From Saliniramus fredricksonii (GTDB taxonomy: Bacteria > Pseudomonadota > Alphaproteobacteria > Rhizobiales > Beijerinckiaceae), in NCBI RefSeq assembly GCF_900094735.1, contig NZ_FMBM01000002.1:1798001-1862000 (forward strand): DNA of 64,000 nt. The letters run 5' to 3'. The position numbers and the translations under genes were made by a program. Below are positions 9,055 through 18,418 of this stretch, piece by piece. Below the pieces are notes generated by a model that was not told the DNA's origin, did not search any database, and worked only from the letters and a program-made list of their open reading frames with translations. Each line of letters starts with the position of its first letter. Position 1 is the first letter of the stretch.

Positions 9055-9666
9055 TCACGGATATAGGCGCGTGCGTTCCCAGCCGCCATCATCCATGCGC
9101 GAGAAAACGACACGGTCATGCAGGCGAAACGGCTTGTCCATCCAGAATTCAAGGCTTTGCGGCAGGATCCGGAAGCCGGTCCAGTGGGGCGGGCGCGGCA
9201 CCTCGCCGATGGCGTATTTCGCGGCGTTCTTCGCCACCGCCTTCTCCAGCGCGAAGCGGCTCTCCAGCGGACGCGATTGCTGGCTGGCCCAGGCGCCGAT
9301 GCGGCTGTCGCGGGGGCGCGAGGCGAAATAGGCGTCGGCCTCCGCATCCGGGACCTGCTCCACCCGTCCGCGCACACGCACCTGGCGGCGCAGGCTCTTC
9401 CAGTGGAAGCACAGGGCCGCCTGCATGTTGCCGGCGAGCTCGTTGCCCTTATTGGATTCGGTATTGGTATAGAAGACGAAGCCGTCCTCGTCGAAACCCT
9501 TCAACAGCACCATGCGCACATTGGGCATGCCGTCAGCATCGGCGGTGGCCAGCGCCATGGCGTTGGGGTCGTTCGGCTCGCTCGCCTTCGCATCTTCCAG
9601 CCATTCGGTGAACAGCGCGAAGGGAGCGGAGGCCTCGGTGAAGTCACCGGTTGTTAAACGTTTCAA
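9055..9666 (-). CDS. pdxH: Pyridoxamine 5'-phosphate oxidase
   Basis: A 203-residue FMN-dependent oxidase that makes pyridoxal 5'-phosphate from the pyridoxamine or pyridoxine phosphates, the last step of vitamin B6 synthesis and salvage. Typical segments are [67 protein letters not shown] and the C-terminal [15 protein letters not shown] and WERTRLYP. The start is TTG at 9664-9666; there is no in-frame ATG just upstream and the family's N-terminus begins here, so translation may be weak. It is divergent from the lipoprotein gene. Confidence 0.95.
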   Translation of the reverse strand: MKRLTTGDFTEASAPFALFTEWLEDAKASEPNDPNAMALATADADGMPNVRMVLLKGFDEDGFVFYTNTESNKGNELAGNMQAALCFHWKSLRRQVRVRGRVEQVPDAEADAYFASRPRDSRIGAWASQQSRPLESRFALEKAVAKNAAKYAIGEVPRPPHWTGFRILPQSLEFWMDKPFRLHDRVVFSRMDDGGWERTRLYP

Positions 9667-9801
9667 TGTCTTAATCCCCGGTATTGCAGCATGTCGCGAA
9701 ACGGGAGGCGAAACATGATGCGCGAATCGGCGCGCAAGGGATCGGCCCCGACCCGCAACACTCTATATAGGTCTTCACCGCCCCTTCGCGAAGGCGCGAT
9801 C

Positions 9802-10272
9802 GTGACGCGTCACGATGGGCGCTCCTCGGCAGGTGCGGTACGGCGCGCCCTGCTGGCCGGGATTCTGTATATCCCCCTCGCCGCATGCAGCTTCAGCATG
9901 CCGCTTTCCCCCTTCGGCGCCACACCGGACCCGATCACGACGGGCTCGATCGGCCCGGTTTCGCCGCTGGCCGATGCGCATGATCATGAGGATTGGCGCC
10001 GCGCGCGGGCTGCACTTGCCGTCGCCCTTGATCCGCAGGGGTCCGGAACACGTGTCGGCTGGGACAATCCGGAGACGGGGAATGCCGGTGCATTCGAATC
10101 GGCATCGAACCCTTATGTGCGCGATGACCGGGTCTGTCGGGATTTCGAGGCGGATCTGTCCTTCGCCGAAAAGCCGCCGCGTACCGGCAAAGGTATTGCC
10201 TGTCGCATGTCGGAGGCGGATTGGCGCATCGACGGCTTTTCCGCGGAAAACGATGCGGCTGACGCACTCTGA
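9802..10272 (+). CDS. Surface-antigen-like lipoprotein (17 kDa antigen family)
   Basis: A GTG at 9802 gives a 156-residue protein whose first 28 residues form a lipoprotein signal: basic VTRHDGR segment, hydrophobic ALLAGILYIP and the lipobox LAAC. After cleavage the protein continues with a short linker and the domain DWRRARAALAVALDPQGSGTRVGWDNP ... GNAGAFE ... CRDFEADL, typical of the RT0821/Lpp0805 or 17 kDa surface-antigen family of alphaproteobacterial outer-membrane lipoproteins. An in-frame ATG at 9715 has GGGAGG ahead of it, and one at 9691 is also possible, but both put the lipobox too far from the N-terminus. Confidence 0.75.
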   Translation: MTRHDGRSSAGAVRRALLAGILYIPLAACSFSMPLSPFGATPDPITTGSIGPVSPLADAHDHEDWRRARAALAVALDPQGSGTRVGWDNPETGNAGAFESASNPYVRDDRVCRDFEADLSFAEKPPRTGKGIACRMSEADWRIDGFSAENDAADAL

Positions 10273-10417
10273 ATCACGCGGCGGAATATCGCGTTCCAGC
10301 ACGGGAGTTGCGTAACGGCAACACCTATCCCATATCCGGATCGTAGCCGGTCTGGGCGCCACACGCGGCTTCCGGACCCTCCAGTTTCACGCAATCCATG
10401 CGCGGCAGGATCCAAAC

Positions 10418-11401
10418 ATGCGCGACCCTTACGACATTCTCGGCGTGTCACGATCGGCGAGCGAGGCGGAGATCAAGTCTGCCTTCCGCAAGCTCGCGAA
10501 GAAATGGCACCCGGATCAGAACAAGGATGCCAAGGCAGCTTCGCGCTTCGCCGAGATCAACTCCGCCTATGAATTGCTGGGCGATGCGGAAAAGCGCGGC
10601 CAGTTCGATCGCGGGGAGATCGACGCGGAGGGCAAACCGCGCTTTTCCGGTTTCGGTGCGGGCGGCGGGCGTCGCTATGAGGGCTTCGAAGGTTTCGACT
10701 TCGATCCCGCAGCGGCGGCGCGCGGGCGCGGCGGCGCCTGGCGCAGCGGTCCCGGAGCAGGTGGCGGTGGCGGCGCTGAGGACATCTTCTCGCAGCTCTT
10801 CGGCGATGCCTTCCGCCAGGCGGGACGGGGCCCCAACCCGTTCCAGCAGGCCGGGCAGGCCGGTGCGCGGAGCGGCGCGGCCGGTAGAGGCGCGGGAAAA
10901 GGTGCGGATATAAACGCCTCCCTCAGCGTCACCCTCGAAGACATAGCCGCTGGCGCGAAGAAGCGCATCCTGCTGCCCAATGATCGCGAGGTCGAGGTCA
11001 ATCTGCCCAAAGGCGTCAGCGACGGGCAGACCATCCGCCTGCGCGGCCTCGGCGGCGAGAACCCGATCGGCGAACCCGGCGACGTGCTCCTGCGCATCGA
11101 TATCATCCCGCATGAGAAATTCACGGTCGAGGGCGACAATCTGCGCCATCGCCTGCCGGTGCCGCTCGAAGACGCGATCCTCGGTGCGACGCTGCGGGTA
11201 CCGACGCTCACCGGCGCGGTGGAGATGAAGATCCCGCCCATGTCGAGTTCGGGGCGCACCTTCCGCATGCGCGGCAAGGGCCTGCCAGGCAAGAAACAGA
11301 CCGGGGATCTCCTGGTGACGCTGGAGATCAGACTTCCAGACGAAGCCGATGAGGCGCTCACCGAATTCGCCCGTCGGCGCCGGGCGGCTAAGGCGGCCTG
11401 A
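10418..11401 (+). CDS. DnaJ-like co-chaperone without zinc finger (CbpA type)
   Basis: A 327-residue class II J-protein. The J domain is residues 1-70 (DPYDILGVSRSASEAEIKSAFRKLAKKWHPDQ), with the HPD motif that stimulates DnaK ATPase activity. A Gly-rich linker (about 75-165) follows, then two C-terminal substrate-binding beta domains (VTLEDIAAGAKKRI, LPKGVSDGQTIRLRGLG, IIPHEKFTVEGDNL). The four CxxCxGxG zinc-finger repeats of true DnaJ are missing. A small GC-rich hairpin at 11448-11462 may be its terminator. Confidence 0.9.
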   Translation: MRDPYDILGVSRSASEAEIKSAFRKLAKKWHPDQNKDAKAASRFAEINSAYELLGDAEKRGQFDRGEIDAEGKPRFSGFGAGGGRRYEGFEGFDFDPAAAARGRGGAWRSGPGAGGGGGAEDIFSQLFGDAFRQAGRGPNPFQQAGQAGARSGAAGRGAGKGADINASLSVTLEDIAAGAKKRILLPNDREVEVNLPKGVSDGQTIRLRGLGGENPIGEPGDVLLRIDIIPHEKFTVEGDNLRHRLPVPLEDAILGATLRVPTLTGAVEMKIPPMSSSGRTFRMRGKGLPGKKQTGDLLVTLEIRLPDEADEALTEFARRRRAAKAA

Positions 11402-11574
11402 GCGGGTCGGGCAATTCCCCGTGACGGGAATGGCGACAGCCGTCTCGACGGGACCGGCCCGTTTCGTGCATAGATCATGACGCGCCAAATGCGAATCGCG
11501 CCGTATTCGAAACGCATGAGGCAGCACCGAACCCTGCCTCATATCAGGCAAGGGCCATAGCTGGAGTGTCTTCC

Positions 11575-12633
11575 ATGAGTCGCCACGCCACACCGCCGAT
11601 CTTCGACGGCCACAACGATCTCCTGCTGAAGCTCTATCGCGGGGAGGTCAGCGTCGAAGCGGTCCTGCGCGGCCACGGTGACGGCCATATCGACCTGCCC
11701 CGCGCCCGCAATGGCGGCTTCGCCGGCGGTTTCTTCGCCGTCTATGTACCCAGCCCCGGCAGTGCCGAGGACGCGGATGCGATGATGCGACAGAGCCGCT
11801 ACGACATCGCGCTGCCGCCGCGCATCCCCTTCGAGGAAGCGATCAAGGTCGCGCTCGGCGAAATCGCCTGGCTTTATCGGCTCGAAGCGGCGGGCGCGGT
11901 CACCATCTGCCGCAATGCCGCCCAGCTGCGCACAGTGATCGAATCGGATCGCATGGCCGCCATCCTCCACATGGAGGGCGCCGAGGCGATCGACCCGGAT
12001 TTCCACGCCCTCGAGACCCTCCACGCCGCAGGCTTGCGTTCGCTCGGCCCGGTCTGGAGCCGCCCGACCATCTACGGCCATGGTGTGCCTTTCCGCTTCC
12101 CCTCCACCGGCGATACCGGCGGCGGGCTCACCGATGCCGGCAAGGAGCTGGTCAAGGCCTGCAACCGGCTGCGGATCATGCTCGACGTTGCGCATCTCAA
12201 CGAAGCCGGCTTCCGCGATCTCGCCGCGATCAGCGACGCGCCCATCGTCGCCACCCATTCCAATGCCCATGCCATCTGCCCGCATGCGCGCAACCTGACC
12301 AATCGCCAGCTCGATCAGATTCGCGAGAGCGACGGCATGGTCGGGATCAACTTCGCCGCCGCTTTCCTGCGCCCGGACGGACGCATGGACCCTGATGTCG
12401 GGCTCGACGTGATCATGCGCCACCTCGATCACCTCGTCGAACGGCTGGGAGAGGATCGCGTCGGATTCGGCTCGGATTTCGACGGCGCCACCGTCCCCGA
12501 TGCGATCACCGACTGCGCCGGACTGATCAATCTGCGGCGCGCCATGCGCGATCACGGCATCAGCGAGCCGCTGATGGAAAAGCTCTGCTATGGCAATTGG
12601 CTGCGTGTGCTCGAAAGGACCTGGGGCGCTTGA
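11575..12633 (+). CDS. Membrane dipeptidase family (peptidase M19) metal-dependent dipeptidase
   Basis: A 352-residue protein of the renal-dipeptidase family, which hydrolyses dipeptides with a binuclear zinc site. Metal-binding and substrate motifs are visible: DGHNDLLL near the N-terminus, LHMEGAEAID, LDVAHLNEAGF, ATHSNAHAICPHARNL and GFGSDFDGA. No signal peptide, so it is predicted to be cytoplasmic. The ATG at 11575 has GGAG eight bases upstream; a GTG at 11566 overlaps that site and is less likely. Confidence 0.92.
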   Translation: MSRHATPPIFDGHNDLLLKLYRGEVSVEAVLRGHGDGHIDLPRARNGGFAGGFFAVYVPSPGSAEDADAMMRQSRYDIALPPRIPFEEAIKVALGEIAWLYRLEAAGAVTICRNAAQLRTVIESDRMAAILHMEGAEAIDPDFHALETLHAAGLRSLGPVWSRPTIYGHGVPFRFPSTGDTGGGLTDAGKELVKACNRLRIMLDVAHLNEAGFRDLAAISDAPIVATHSNAHAICPHARNLTNRQLDQIRESDGMVGINFAAAFLRPDGRMDPDVGLDVIMRHLDHLVERLGEDRVGFGSDFDGATVPDAITDCAGLINLRRAMRDHGISEPLMEKLCYGNWLRVLERTWGA

Positions 12634-12652
12634 GCCGCGCAGCCGGCCCCGT

Positions 12653-13249
12653 TCACGCCACGAGCAGCACCATCCCGATCGCCGCGACCCCGGCCCCGGC
12701 CACGCGCGACGCCCAGATCCCGGGGCTGCGCCCGATCAGGACGCCGAGCGCGAGACCGGTCGCGTGGAGCAGCGCCGTGGCGAGCGCGAAACCCGCAATA
12801 TAGCCGAGCGCTCCCGTTTCAGCCGGCAATTCTGCGCCATGGGCATAGCCGTGGAAGATCGCGAACAGCCCGATCACGGCGCCGCCGAGGACCAGCGGCG
12901 CGCGCACGCGCAAGGCGACCGCGAGCCCGAGCGCCACCACCGAGAGTGCGATGCCGATCTCCATCACGGAAATGCCGCCATAGGCCATCCCGGCCAGCGC
13001 GGCCACGGCCATGGTCATGACGAAGGCCACGGGCCAGGCGATCAGCGCCCGCCCGCCGATGAGCGCCGCCCAGATGCCGACCGCGACCATGGCGAGTATG
13101 TGATCGAGCCCCGTCAGCGGATGCAGGAAACCGGGCAGAAAACCCGCCGCTTCGCCATGATGGTGATGCGGATGGGCGAGCGCCGCGCCGGTCGTGAGCG
13201 CGAGAAAGGCTGTCGCGCCGCTTGCGGTGGCAAAAAAGCGTTTCATCAT
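12653..13249 (-). CDS. HupE/UreJ family membrane metal transporter
   Basis: A 198-residue protein with a cleavable signal (MMKRFFATASGATAFLALTTGAALA), a His-rich mature N-terminus (HPHHHHGE) and about six hydrophobic helices. FLHPLTGLDHILAMVAVGIWAA and FAIFHGYAHGAELP are the family's metal-binding signature helices. HupE/UreJ proteins move nickel (or cobalt) across the inner membrane for hydrogenase or urease. It lies 31 bases downstream of ureG, so both probably serve nickel delivery. The start at 13249 has GAGGGG upstream; an in-frame start at 13336 would overlap ureG. Confidence 0.9.
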   Translation of the reverse strand: MMKRFFATASGATAFLALTTGAALAHPHHHHGEAAGFLPGFLHPLTGLDHILAMVAVGIWAALIGGRALIAWPVAFVMTMAVAALAGMAYGGISVMEIGIALSVVALGLAVALRVRAPLVLGGAVIGLFAIFHGYAHGAELPAETGALGYIAGFALATALLHATGLALGVLIGRSPGIWASRVAGAGVAAIGMVLLVA

Positions 13250-13280
13250 ACCCGGTCCCCTCTTTGCCGATTCTGTGACG

Positions 13281-13910
13281 TCACGCAGCCCTGGCCTTGA
13301 GGCCGCCCGCCTCCTCGATGAAGCGCGCGACGACATCGACGCCCTCGCCGCTGTGCATGTTGGTGAAGACGAAGGGGCGTTTGGGCCGCATGCGCAGCGT
13401 ATCCGCCTCCATCACCGAAAGATCCGCGCCGACATGCGGGGCCAGATCAATCTTGTTGATCACGAACAGATCCGAGCGCGTGATCCCCGGCCCGCCCTTG
13501 CGCGGGATCTTCTCGCCGGCTGCGACGTCGATCACGTAGATGGTCAGATCGGCGAGTTCCGGCGAGAAGGTCGCGGCGAGATTGTCACCGCCCGATTCCA
13601 CCAGAATCAGCTCCAGATCAGGAAATTTCCGGCGCATCGTCTCGATGGCGGAGAGGTTGAGCGAGCAGTCCTCGCGGATCGCCGTATGCGGGCAGCCGCC
13701 GGTCTCGACCCCGAGAATACGCTCCTCCGGCAGCGCCCCGGCGACGGTGAGCAGCCGCGCGTCTTCCTTGGTATAGATGTCGTTGGTGATCGCGCACAGG
13801 TCGTAGATGCCGGCGAAGCGCTTGCACAGGGCCTCCATCAGCGCGGTCTTGCCCGAGCCGACCGGGCCGCCGATACCGACGCGCAGGGGGCCGTGAGGCG
13901 ATGGCGACAT
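13281..13910 (-). CDS. ureG: Urease accessory GTPase UreG
   Basis: A 209-residue SIMIBI-class GTPase that delivers nickel to urease together with UreD/F/E. The P-loop [11 protein letters not shown] is near residue 12, followed by [12 protein letters not shown], the metal-binding ETGGCPH (Cys-Pro-His), [19 protein letters not shown], and the base-specificity motif NKIDLA. Start at MSPSPHG fits the family; ATGs at 13928 and 13934 are less likely. None of ureABC, ureD, ureE or ureF is adjacent: upstream is anmK and downstream the hupE-like gene. The urease genes must be elsewhere, or this pair is a remnant. Confidence 0.95.
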   Translation of the reverse strand: MSPSPHGPLRVGIGGPVGSGKTALMEALCKRFAGIYDLCAITNDIYTKEDARLLTVAGALPEERILGVETGGCPHTAIREDCSLNLSAIETMRRKFPDLELILVESGGDNLAATFSPELADLTIYVIDVAAGEKIPRKGGPGITRSDLFVINKIDLAPHVGADLSVMEADTLRMRPKRPFVFTNMHSGEGVDVVARFIEEAGGLKARAA

Positions 13911-14025
13911 GGCTTGATACTCCCGCATGATCACGCGCGACCGACGCGCTTCGATGCGATGATCTTATGACCGCCCTTCCCTTCCGACAATCGCGTCAAC
14001 CCGGCATAAAGCAGGCAATCGCTGC

Positions 14026-15174
14026 TCAATTCTCAGGCAGATTGCCCTCCTCCGCATCAGGCTCCGCCAGCACCCCGCCCGTCATCGGCGCCGCCACGCC
14101 GGTCGTGCCGGGATAGGTGATCGGCAGGCCCCGCAGGGCGCGCATGGCGAGATAGGCGAAGGCCTGCGCCTCGAGGTGATCACCCGACCAGCCCGCTGCC
14201 TCGGCACGCGTCAGGCGCGTTTGCAGATGCTGCCCGAGCGCCTCGCACAAGGCGGTGTTGCGCGCCCCGCCCCCGGCGACGATCCAGCGTGCGGGCTTCT
14301 CCCGGGCATGATCGAGCGCGGCGGTGATGCTGCGCAGGGTGAAGGCGGTGAGCGTCGCCGCCGCATCGGGCGTGTCGAGATGGCCGACCATGCGATGCGA
14401 AAACCAGTTGCGATCGAGGGATTTCGGCGGCGTCGCCGCAAAATACGGATGCCGCATCAGCCAGTCGATAAGCGGCTCCTCCGGCGACCCGCGCGCGCCG
14501 ATGGCACCGGCATCGTCATAGGGCAGGCCGAGCCGTTCGCGCAGGAGATCGTCGATCAGGGCGTTGCCGGGGCCGGTATCAAAGGCGAGCATGCTCTCGT
14601 CGGAGAAGATGAAGGTGACATTGGCCACGCCGCCAATATTCAGGATGGCGAGCGGCGGCGCGATCCCGGCCATGCGGGCGATGGCGCGATGGAAGACCGG
14701 CACCAGCGGCGCCCCCTGCCCGCCGGCCGCGACATCCGCCGCGCGCAGGTCATGCACGACCTTGATCCCGATTGCCCGCGCCAGCGCCGCCCCGTCACCG
14801 AGCTGGACCGTCAGCCCCAGCGCGGGCCGATGCAGCACCGTCTGGCCGTGAAAGCCGATCACTTCGATATCCGCGCGCGTGAGCCCGCTCTCGACGAGAA
14901 ACGCGGCCACCGCATCCGCATGCGCACGCGTCACCACCGCCTCGGCTTCCGCGAGCGCCGGGGGCCGCGCAGCGCGATCCGTGAGCCCGCCGGCTTCATC
15001 AAGGGCGCGGGCGAGCACGGCGCGCTCATCCGCCGTATAGGCGCGATAGCCCGTCGGGCCGAATCCGGCGATCACCTCACCATCGGTCTCGATCAGCGCG
15101 ACATCGACACCATCGAGAGAGGTGCCGCTCATCAGCCCGATGGCGCGGCGGATTGGCGGCTTTGCGGCATTCAT
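14026..15174 (-). CDS. anmK: Anhydro-N-acetylmuramic acid kinase
   Basis: A 382-residue ASKHA-fold kinase that opens and phosphorylates 1,6-anhydro-MurNAc released during peptidoglycan turnover, giving MurNAc-6-phosphate. Visible motifs are IGLMSGTSLDGVDVALIETDG at the N-terminus, IGFHGQTVLHRP, QLGDGAALARAIGI, NIGGVANVTFI, FDTGPGNALIDDL and VAGGGARNTAL. It is divergent from tyrS, an arrangement common in alphaproteobacteria. Confidence 0.95.
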   Translation of the reverse strand: MNAAKPPIRRAIGLMSGTSLDGVDVALIETDGEVIAGFGPTGYRAYTADERAVLARALDEAGGLTDRAARPPALAEAEAVVTRAHADAVAAFLVESGLTRADIEVIGFHGQTVLHRPALGLTVQLGDGAALARAIGIKVVHDLRAADVAAGGQGAPLVPVFHRAIARMAGIAPPLAILNIGGVANVTFIFSDESMLAFDTGPGNALIDDLLRERLGLPYDDAGAIGARGSPEEPLIDWLMRHPYFAATPPKSLDRNWFSHRMVGHLDTPDAAATLTAFTLRSITAALDHAREKPARWIVAGGGARNTALCEALGQHLQTRLTRAEAAGWSGDHLEAQAFAYLAMRALRGLPITYPGTTGVAAPMTGGVLAEPDAEEGNLPEN

Positions 15175-15258
15175 TCTTGCAAATTCCCGTGATCTTTGCG
15201 CAGTAAGCTGTTAAACGCCCCGGCGTCAGCAGCAAGAACCAGGCAGAAGAGACCCGCG

Positions 15259-16515
15259 ATGAGCGCGCCCCGATCCGACTTTCTCCGCATCCTGACCGAA
15301 CGCGGCTTCATTCACCAGTGCTCCGACATGGAAGGGCTGGACGAAAAGGCGCGCGCCGGGGAGCTCGTCGCCTATGTGGGCTATGATTGCACCGCACCTT
15401 CGCTGCATGTGGGCCATCTGCTCTCCATCATGATGCTGCACTGGCTGCAGAAGACCGGCGGCAAGCCGATCACGCTCATGGGCGGCGGCACCACCCGCGT
15501 TGGTGACCCGTCCGGCAAGGACGAGAGCCGCAAGCTGCTCACCATCGAGCAGATCGACGCCAACAAGGAAGAGATCAAGAAGACCTTCCGCCGCTTCGTG
15601 AGCTTCGGCGATGGCGCAGGCGACGCGGTCATGGTCGATAATGCGGAATGGCTGACGAAGCTCAACTACATCGAATTCCTGCGTGACGTGGGCCGGCATT
15701 TTTCCGTCAACCGCATGCTCTCCTTCGATTCGGTGAAGCTGCGGCTGGAGCGCGAGCACGAGCTCTCCTTCCTCGAATTCAACTACATGATCCTCCAGGC
15801 CTATGATTACGTCGAACTGGCCAGGCGCTACGGCTGCAATCTGCAGATGGGCGGCTCGGATCAATGGGGCAACATCGTCAACGGCATCGATCTCGGGCGC
15901 CGGCTCGGCACGCACCAGCTCTACGCGCTGACCTGCCCGCTCCTGACCACCGCATCCGGCGCCAAGATGGGCAAGACCGCGTCGGGCGCCGTCTGGCTCA
16001 ATGCCGATATGCTCAGCCCCTGGGATTACTGGCAGTTCTGGCGCAACACCGAAGACGGCGATGTGGGCCGCTTCATGCGCCTGTTCACCCTGCTGCCCAT
16101 GGAGGAGATTGCCCGCTACGAGGCGCTCGCAGGTGCGGAGATCAACGAGGCCAAGAAAAAGCTCGCCGACGAGGCCACCGCCCTGATGCATGGGCGTGAG
16201 GCGGCGGAACAGGCCGCCGAGACCGCCCGCCAGACCTTCGAACAGGGCAAGACCGCCGCGAGCCTGCCCACGGTGACGATCCCCTCAAACCTGATCGAAC
16301 AGGGCCTTTCCGTCCTCGCCGCCTTCGGCCCCGACCATGCCGGCCTCACCGGCTCGATGGGCGAGGGCCGCCGTCAGATCAAGGCGGGGGGATTGCGCGT
16401 GAACGACACGGTCGTCACCGATGAACGGCTCAGCCTCACCGGTGCCGATCTGCGCGACGGCGTTGTCAAGCTCTCCTTTGGCAAAAAGCGCCACGTGCTG
16501 CTCAAGCCGGAATGA
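15259..16515 (+). CDS. tyrS: Tyrosyl-tRNA synthetase
   Basis: A 418-residue class I aminoacyl-tRNA synthetase that charges tRNA-Tyr. The HIGH-like motif is HVGH (residues about 48-51), the tyrosine-binding [13 protein letters not shown] surrounds it, [14 protein letters not shown] follows, and the KMSKS loop appears as KMGKT. The C-terminal ~70 residues ([19 protein letters not shown]) form the S4-like RNA-binding domain. Start at 15259 with a purine-rich AGAAGAG upstream; an earlier in-frame ATG at 15196 would overlap the divergent anmK promoter region. Confidence 0.97.
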   Translation: MSAPRSDFLRILTERGFIHQCSDMEGLDEKARAGELVAYVGYDCTAPSLHVGHLLSIMMLHWLQKTGGKPITLMGGGTTRVGDPSGKDESRKLLTIEQIDANKEEIKKTFRRFVSFGDGAGDAVMVDNAEWLTKLNYIEFLRDVGRHFSVNRMLSFDSVKLRLEREHELSFLEFNYMILQAYDYVELARRYGCNLQMGGSDQWGNIVNGIDLGRRLGTHQLYALTCPLLTTASGAKMGKTASGAVWLNADMLSPWDYWQFWRNTEDGDVGRFMRLFTLLPMEEIARYEALAGAEINEAKKKLADEATALMHGREAAEQAAETARQTFEQGKTAASLPTVTIPSNLIEQGLSVLAAFGPDHAGLTGSMGEGRRQIKAGGLRVNDTVVTDERLSLTGADLRDGVVKLSFGKKRHVLLKPE

Positions 16516-16539
16516 GTGCGCTTGCGCGCGGCCTGCGCA

Positions 16540-17274
16540 TCAGCCGAGCTGGCGGATATCGGTGATCACTTCCGCGCCGAAGCGCGGGCCGAGGAGATGC
16601 GCGACGATGGCCTCGCCGCAGCTTTCGGGGCTGGACAGGTCGTTGTTCTGCTTCATGGCGACGAATTGCTCACGCAATGTGAACTGCTCCGGCGTCGTCG
16701 CGCGGATCTCGCCCTGCATGTCGGTATCGATCACGCCGGGGGCGAGGCTCTCGATCGCGAGATGCGGTACGGTATCGGCGGCGAGGGAGCGGGCATGATG
16801 GTCGAGTGCGGCCTTGGTGGCGCAATAGATCGACCAGCCCGGCATCGGGCGCCGTCCCGCACCGCTGGAAATATGCATGATCCGCCGGTCCGCAACCTTC
16901 TCCGTCGCGGCGATGAAGGCATTGGCCGCCATCAGTGGCCCGGCAATGTTGAGCGTCACCGCCTGCGCGATGGTGGCGATGTCGAGCGCGCCGCTGGGCC
17001 CGATCGGCTGGACGATGCCGGCATTGTTGATCAGGATCGCGGTCTGCGCATCGGCCAGGAAATCGCGCATTTCGGCGCCGGCGAGCCAGGATTGCGCTGC
17101 TTGCGCATCTGAAAGATCGAGCGTGACCTCCTGAAGATTCTGCGAAAAGCGCTCCGCCAACGCGGCGTTCGACCGGCGCGACACCCCGAGCACACGGACG
17201 TCGCGCGCCAGCAGCGCCTGCGCCATCCCGCCACCGAGCCCGCGCGAATGTCCCGTCACGATTGCCTTGATCAT
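16540..17274 (-). CDS. SDR family oxidoreductase
   Basis: A 244-residue short-chain dehydrogenase with the cofactor loop TGHSRGLGGG near the N-terminus, INNAG near residue 84, and the catalytic Ser (HISSGAGRR) and YCATK motif. It resembles sepiapterin-reductase-like SDRs in its extended C-terminus (ATTPEQFTLREQFVAMK). Substrate unknown. It converges on tyrS. Confidence 0.88.
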   Translation of the reverse strand: MIKAIVTGHSRGLGGGMAQALLARDVRVLGVSRRSNAALAERFSQNLQEVTLDLSDAQAAQSWLAGAEMRDFLADAQTAILINNAGIVQPIGPSGALDIATIAQAVTLNIAGPLMAANAFIAATEKVADRRIMHISSGAGRRPMPGWSIYCATKAALDHHARSLAADTVPHLAIESLAPGVIDTDMQGEIRATTPEQFTLREQFVAMKQNNDLSSPESCGEAIVAHLLGPRFGAEVITDIRQLG

Positions 17275-17323
17275 CTGCTGTTATCCTTCATCGAAAACCG
17301 GTGTCCCGGTCGGCGTCACCCTG

Positions 17324-18418
17324 TCAAAGCCGTGCCGCCGGCGCAAGCGCGGGATCGATGGCGGGCGCACCGCAGCCACCAAGAACCGGCGCACAAAGCA
17401 TCAGCGCGATCAGATCGGCCTGGCGGTTGGTGCGGGTCTTGCCGAAAATGTTGCGCAGATGGAACGATACCGTCGTCTGCGAGATCCCGAGCGCACCGGC
17501 GATCGCATCGAGCCGTTCACCCGCCGCGAGTCGCCCCGCCACGGCACTCTCAGTGGGCGTGAGACCGAAGATCTGGGCCAGCATGGCATCGGACAGGCGC
17601 GTGCGGCGCGCGGAATCGACGAGGAACAGCGCAATCTGCGCATCGCCCTGCTCCACCGTATCACGGCCCGGCAGCGCGGCGACCATCACCATCAGTGTGC
17701 CGCCATCCGGCACCGGCTTGCCGGATTCGGGCGGATCAAGGGCCATCGCCCCGGAAAACGCCTCTGAGGCACGACTGGCCTGCTCGGCCCGATCGATCAG
17801 AGAGCGCAGGCCGGCACCGCCGAAACCGGGCGGCAGCCGCGCCGGGTCGCTCTGACCGTATTGCGTCGCCAGCAGGCGCGTGGCGGCCTCGTTGCCGTGC
17901 AGGATCCTGCCGCCGCTGCCCATGAGCATGATTCCGGTGGCGATGGTGTCGAGCACCGCGAGCGCGCCATCGCCCCGCATGGCTTCGAGGGCGGCGCGGG
18001 GCTGCGCCATTGCATCGACGTCGTGGGCGCGCCAGCGGGCGATCTCGCGCAGCCGCGCCTCGACCGTGGCGAGCAGGAGATCGTAATCGATCGGCTTGAC
18101 CAGATAATCATCCGCCCCCGCGCGCTTGCCCTCGACCATATCGGCGGGATCGGCGAAGACCGTGAGGAAGACGAAGGGCATGCGCGCGAGTTCGGGGTGG
18201 TCGCGCCGCACCTGCGCGAGCACACCATAGCCATCGAGACGCGGCATGGTGATGTCGCACAGGGTCAGATCGGGACGGCAGGCGGCGAGCTGCACGAGTG
18301 CTTCCTTGCCATCGGCGGCCTCGACCGTGCGATATCCTGCCTCCGACAATTCCTCGATGATGTCGCGACGCAGTTCCGCCTCGTCCTCGCAAACCAGAAT
18401 CAGCGGCGCGTCAATCAT
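17324..18418 (-). CDS. Response regulator, REC domain with central sensor-like region and LuxR-type HTH
   Basis: A 364-residue two-component regulator. Residues 1-120 form a receiver domain (LVCEDEAELRRD; phospho-acceptor Asp in TLCDITMPRLDG; Thr in FLTVFADP; Lys in DYLVKPIDYD). The middle (about 145-260: LDTIATGIMLMGSGGRILHGNEAATRLL) resembles a PAS-like sensor domain. The C-terminus holds a LuxR/GerE helix-turn-helix (FGLTPTESAVAGRLAAGERLDAIAGALGISQTTVSFHLRNIFGKT). It overlaps the kinase gene by four bases, so kinase and regulator form a cognate pair. Confidence 0.9.
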   Translation of the reverse strand: MIDAPLILVCEDEAELRRDIIEELSEAGYRTVEAADGKEALVQLAACRPDLTLCDITMPRLDGYGVLAQVRRDHPELARMPFVFLTVFADPADMVEGKRAGADDYLVKPIDYDLLLATVEARLREIARWRAHDVDAMAQPRAALEAMRGDGALAVLDTIATGIMLMGSGGRILHGNEAATRLLATQYGQSDPARLPPGFGGAGLRSLIDRAEQASRASEAFSGAMALDPPESGKPVPDGGTLMVMVAALPGRDTVEQGDAQIALFLVDSARRTRLSDAMLAQIFGLTPTESAVAGRLAAGERLDAIAGALGISQTTVSFHLRNIFGKTRTNRQADLIALMLCAPVLGGCGAPAIDPALAPAARL

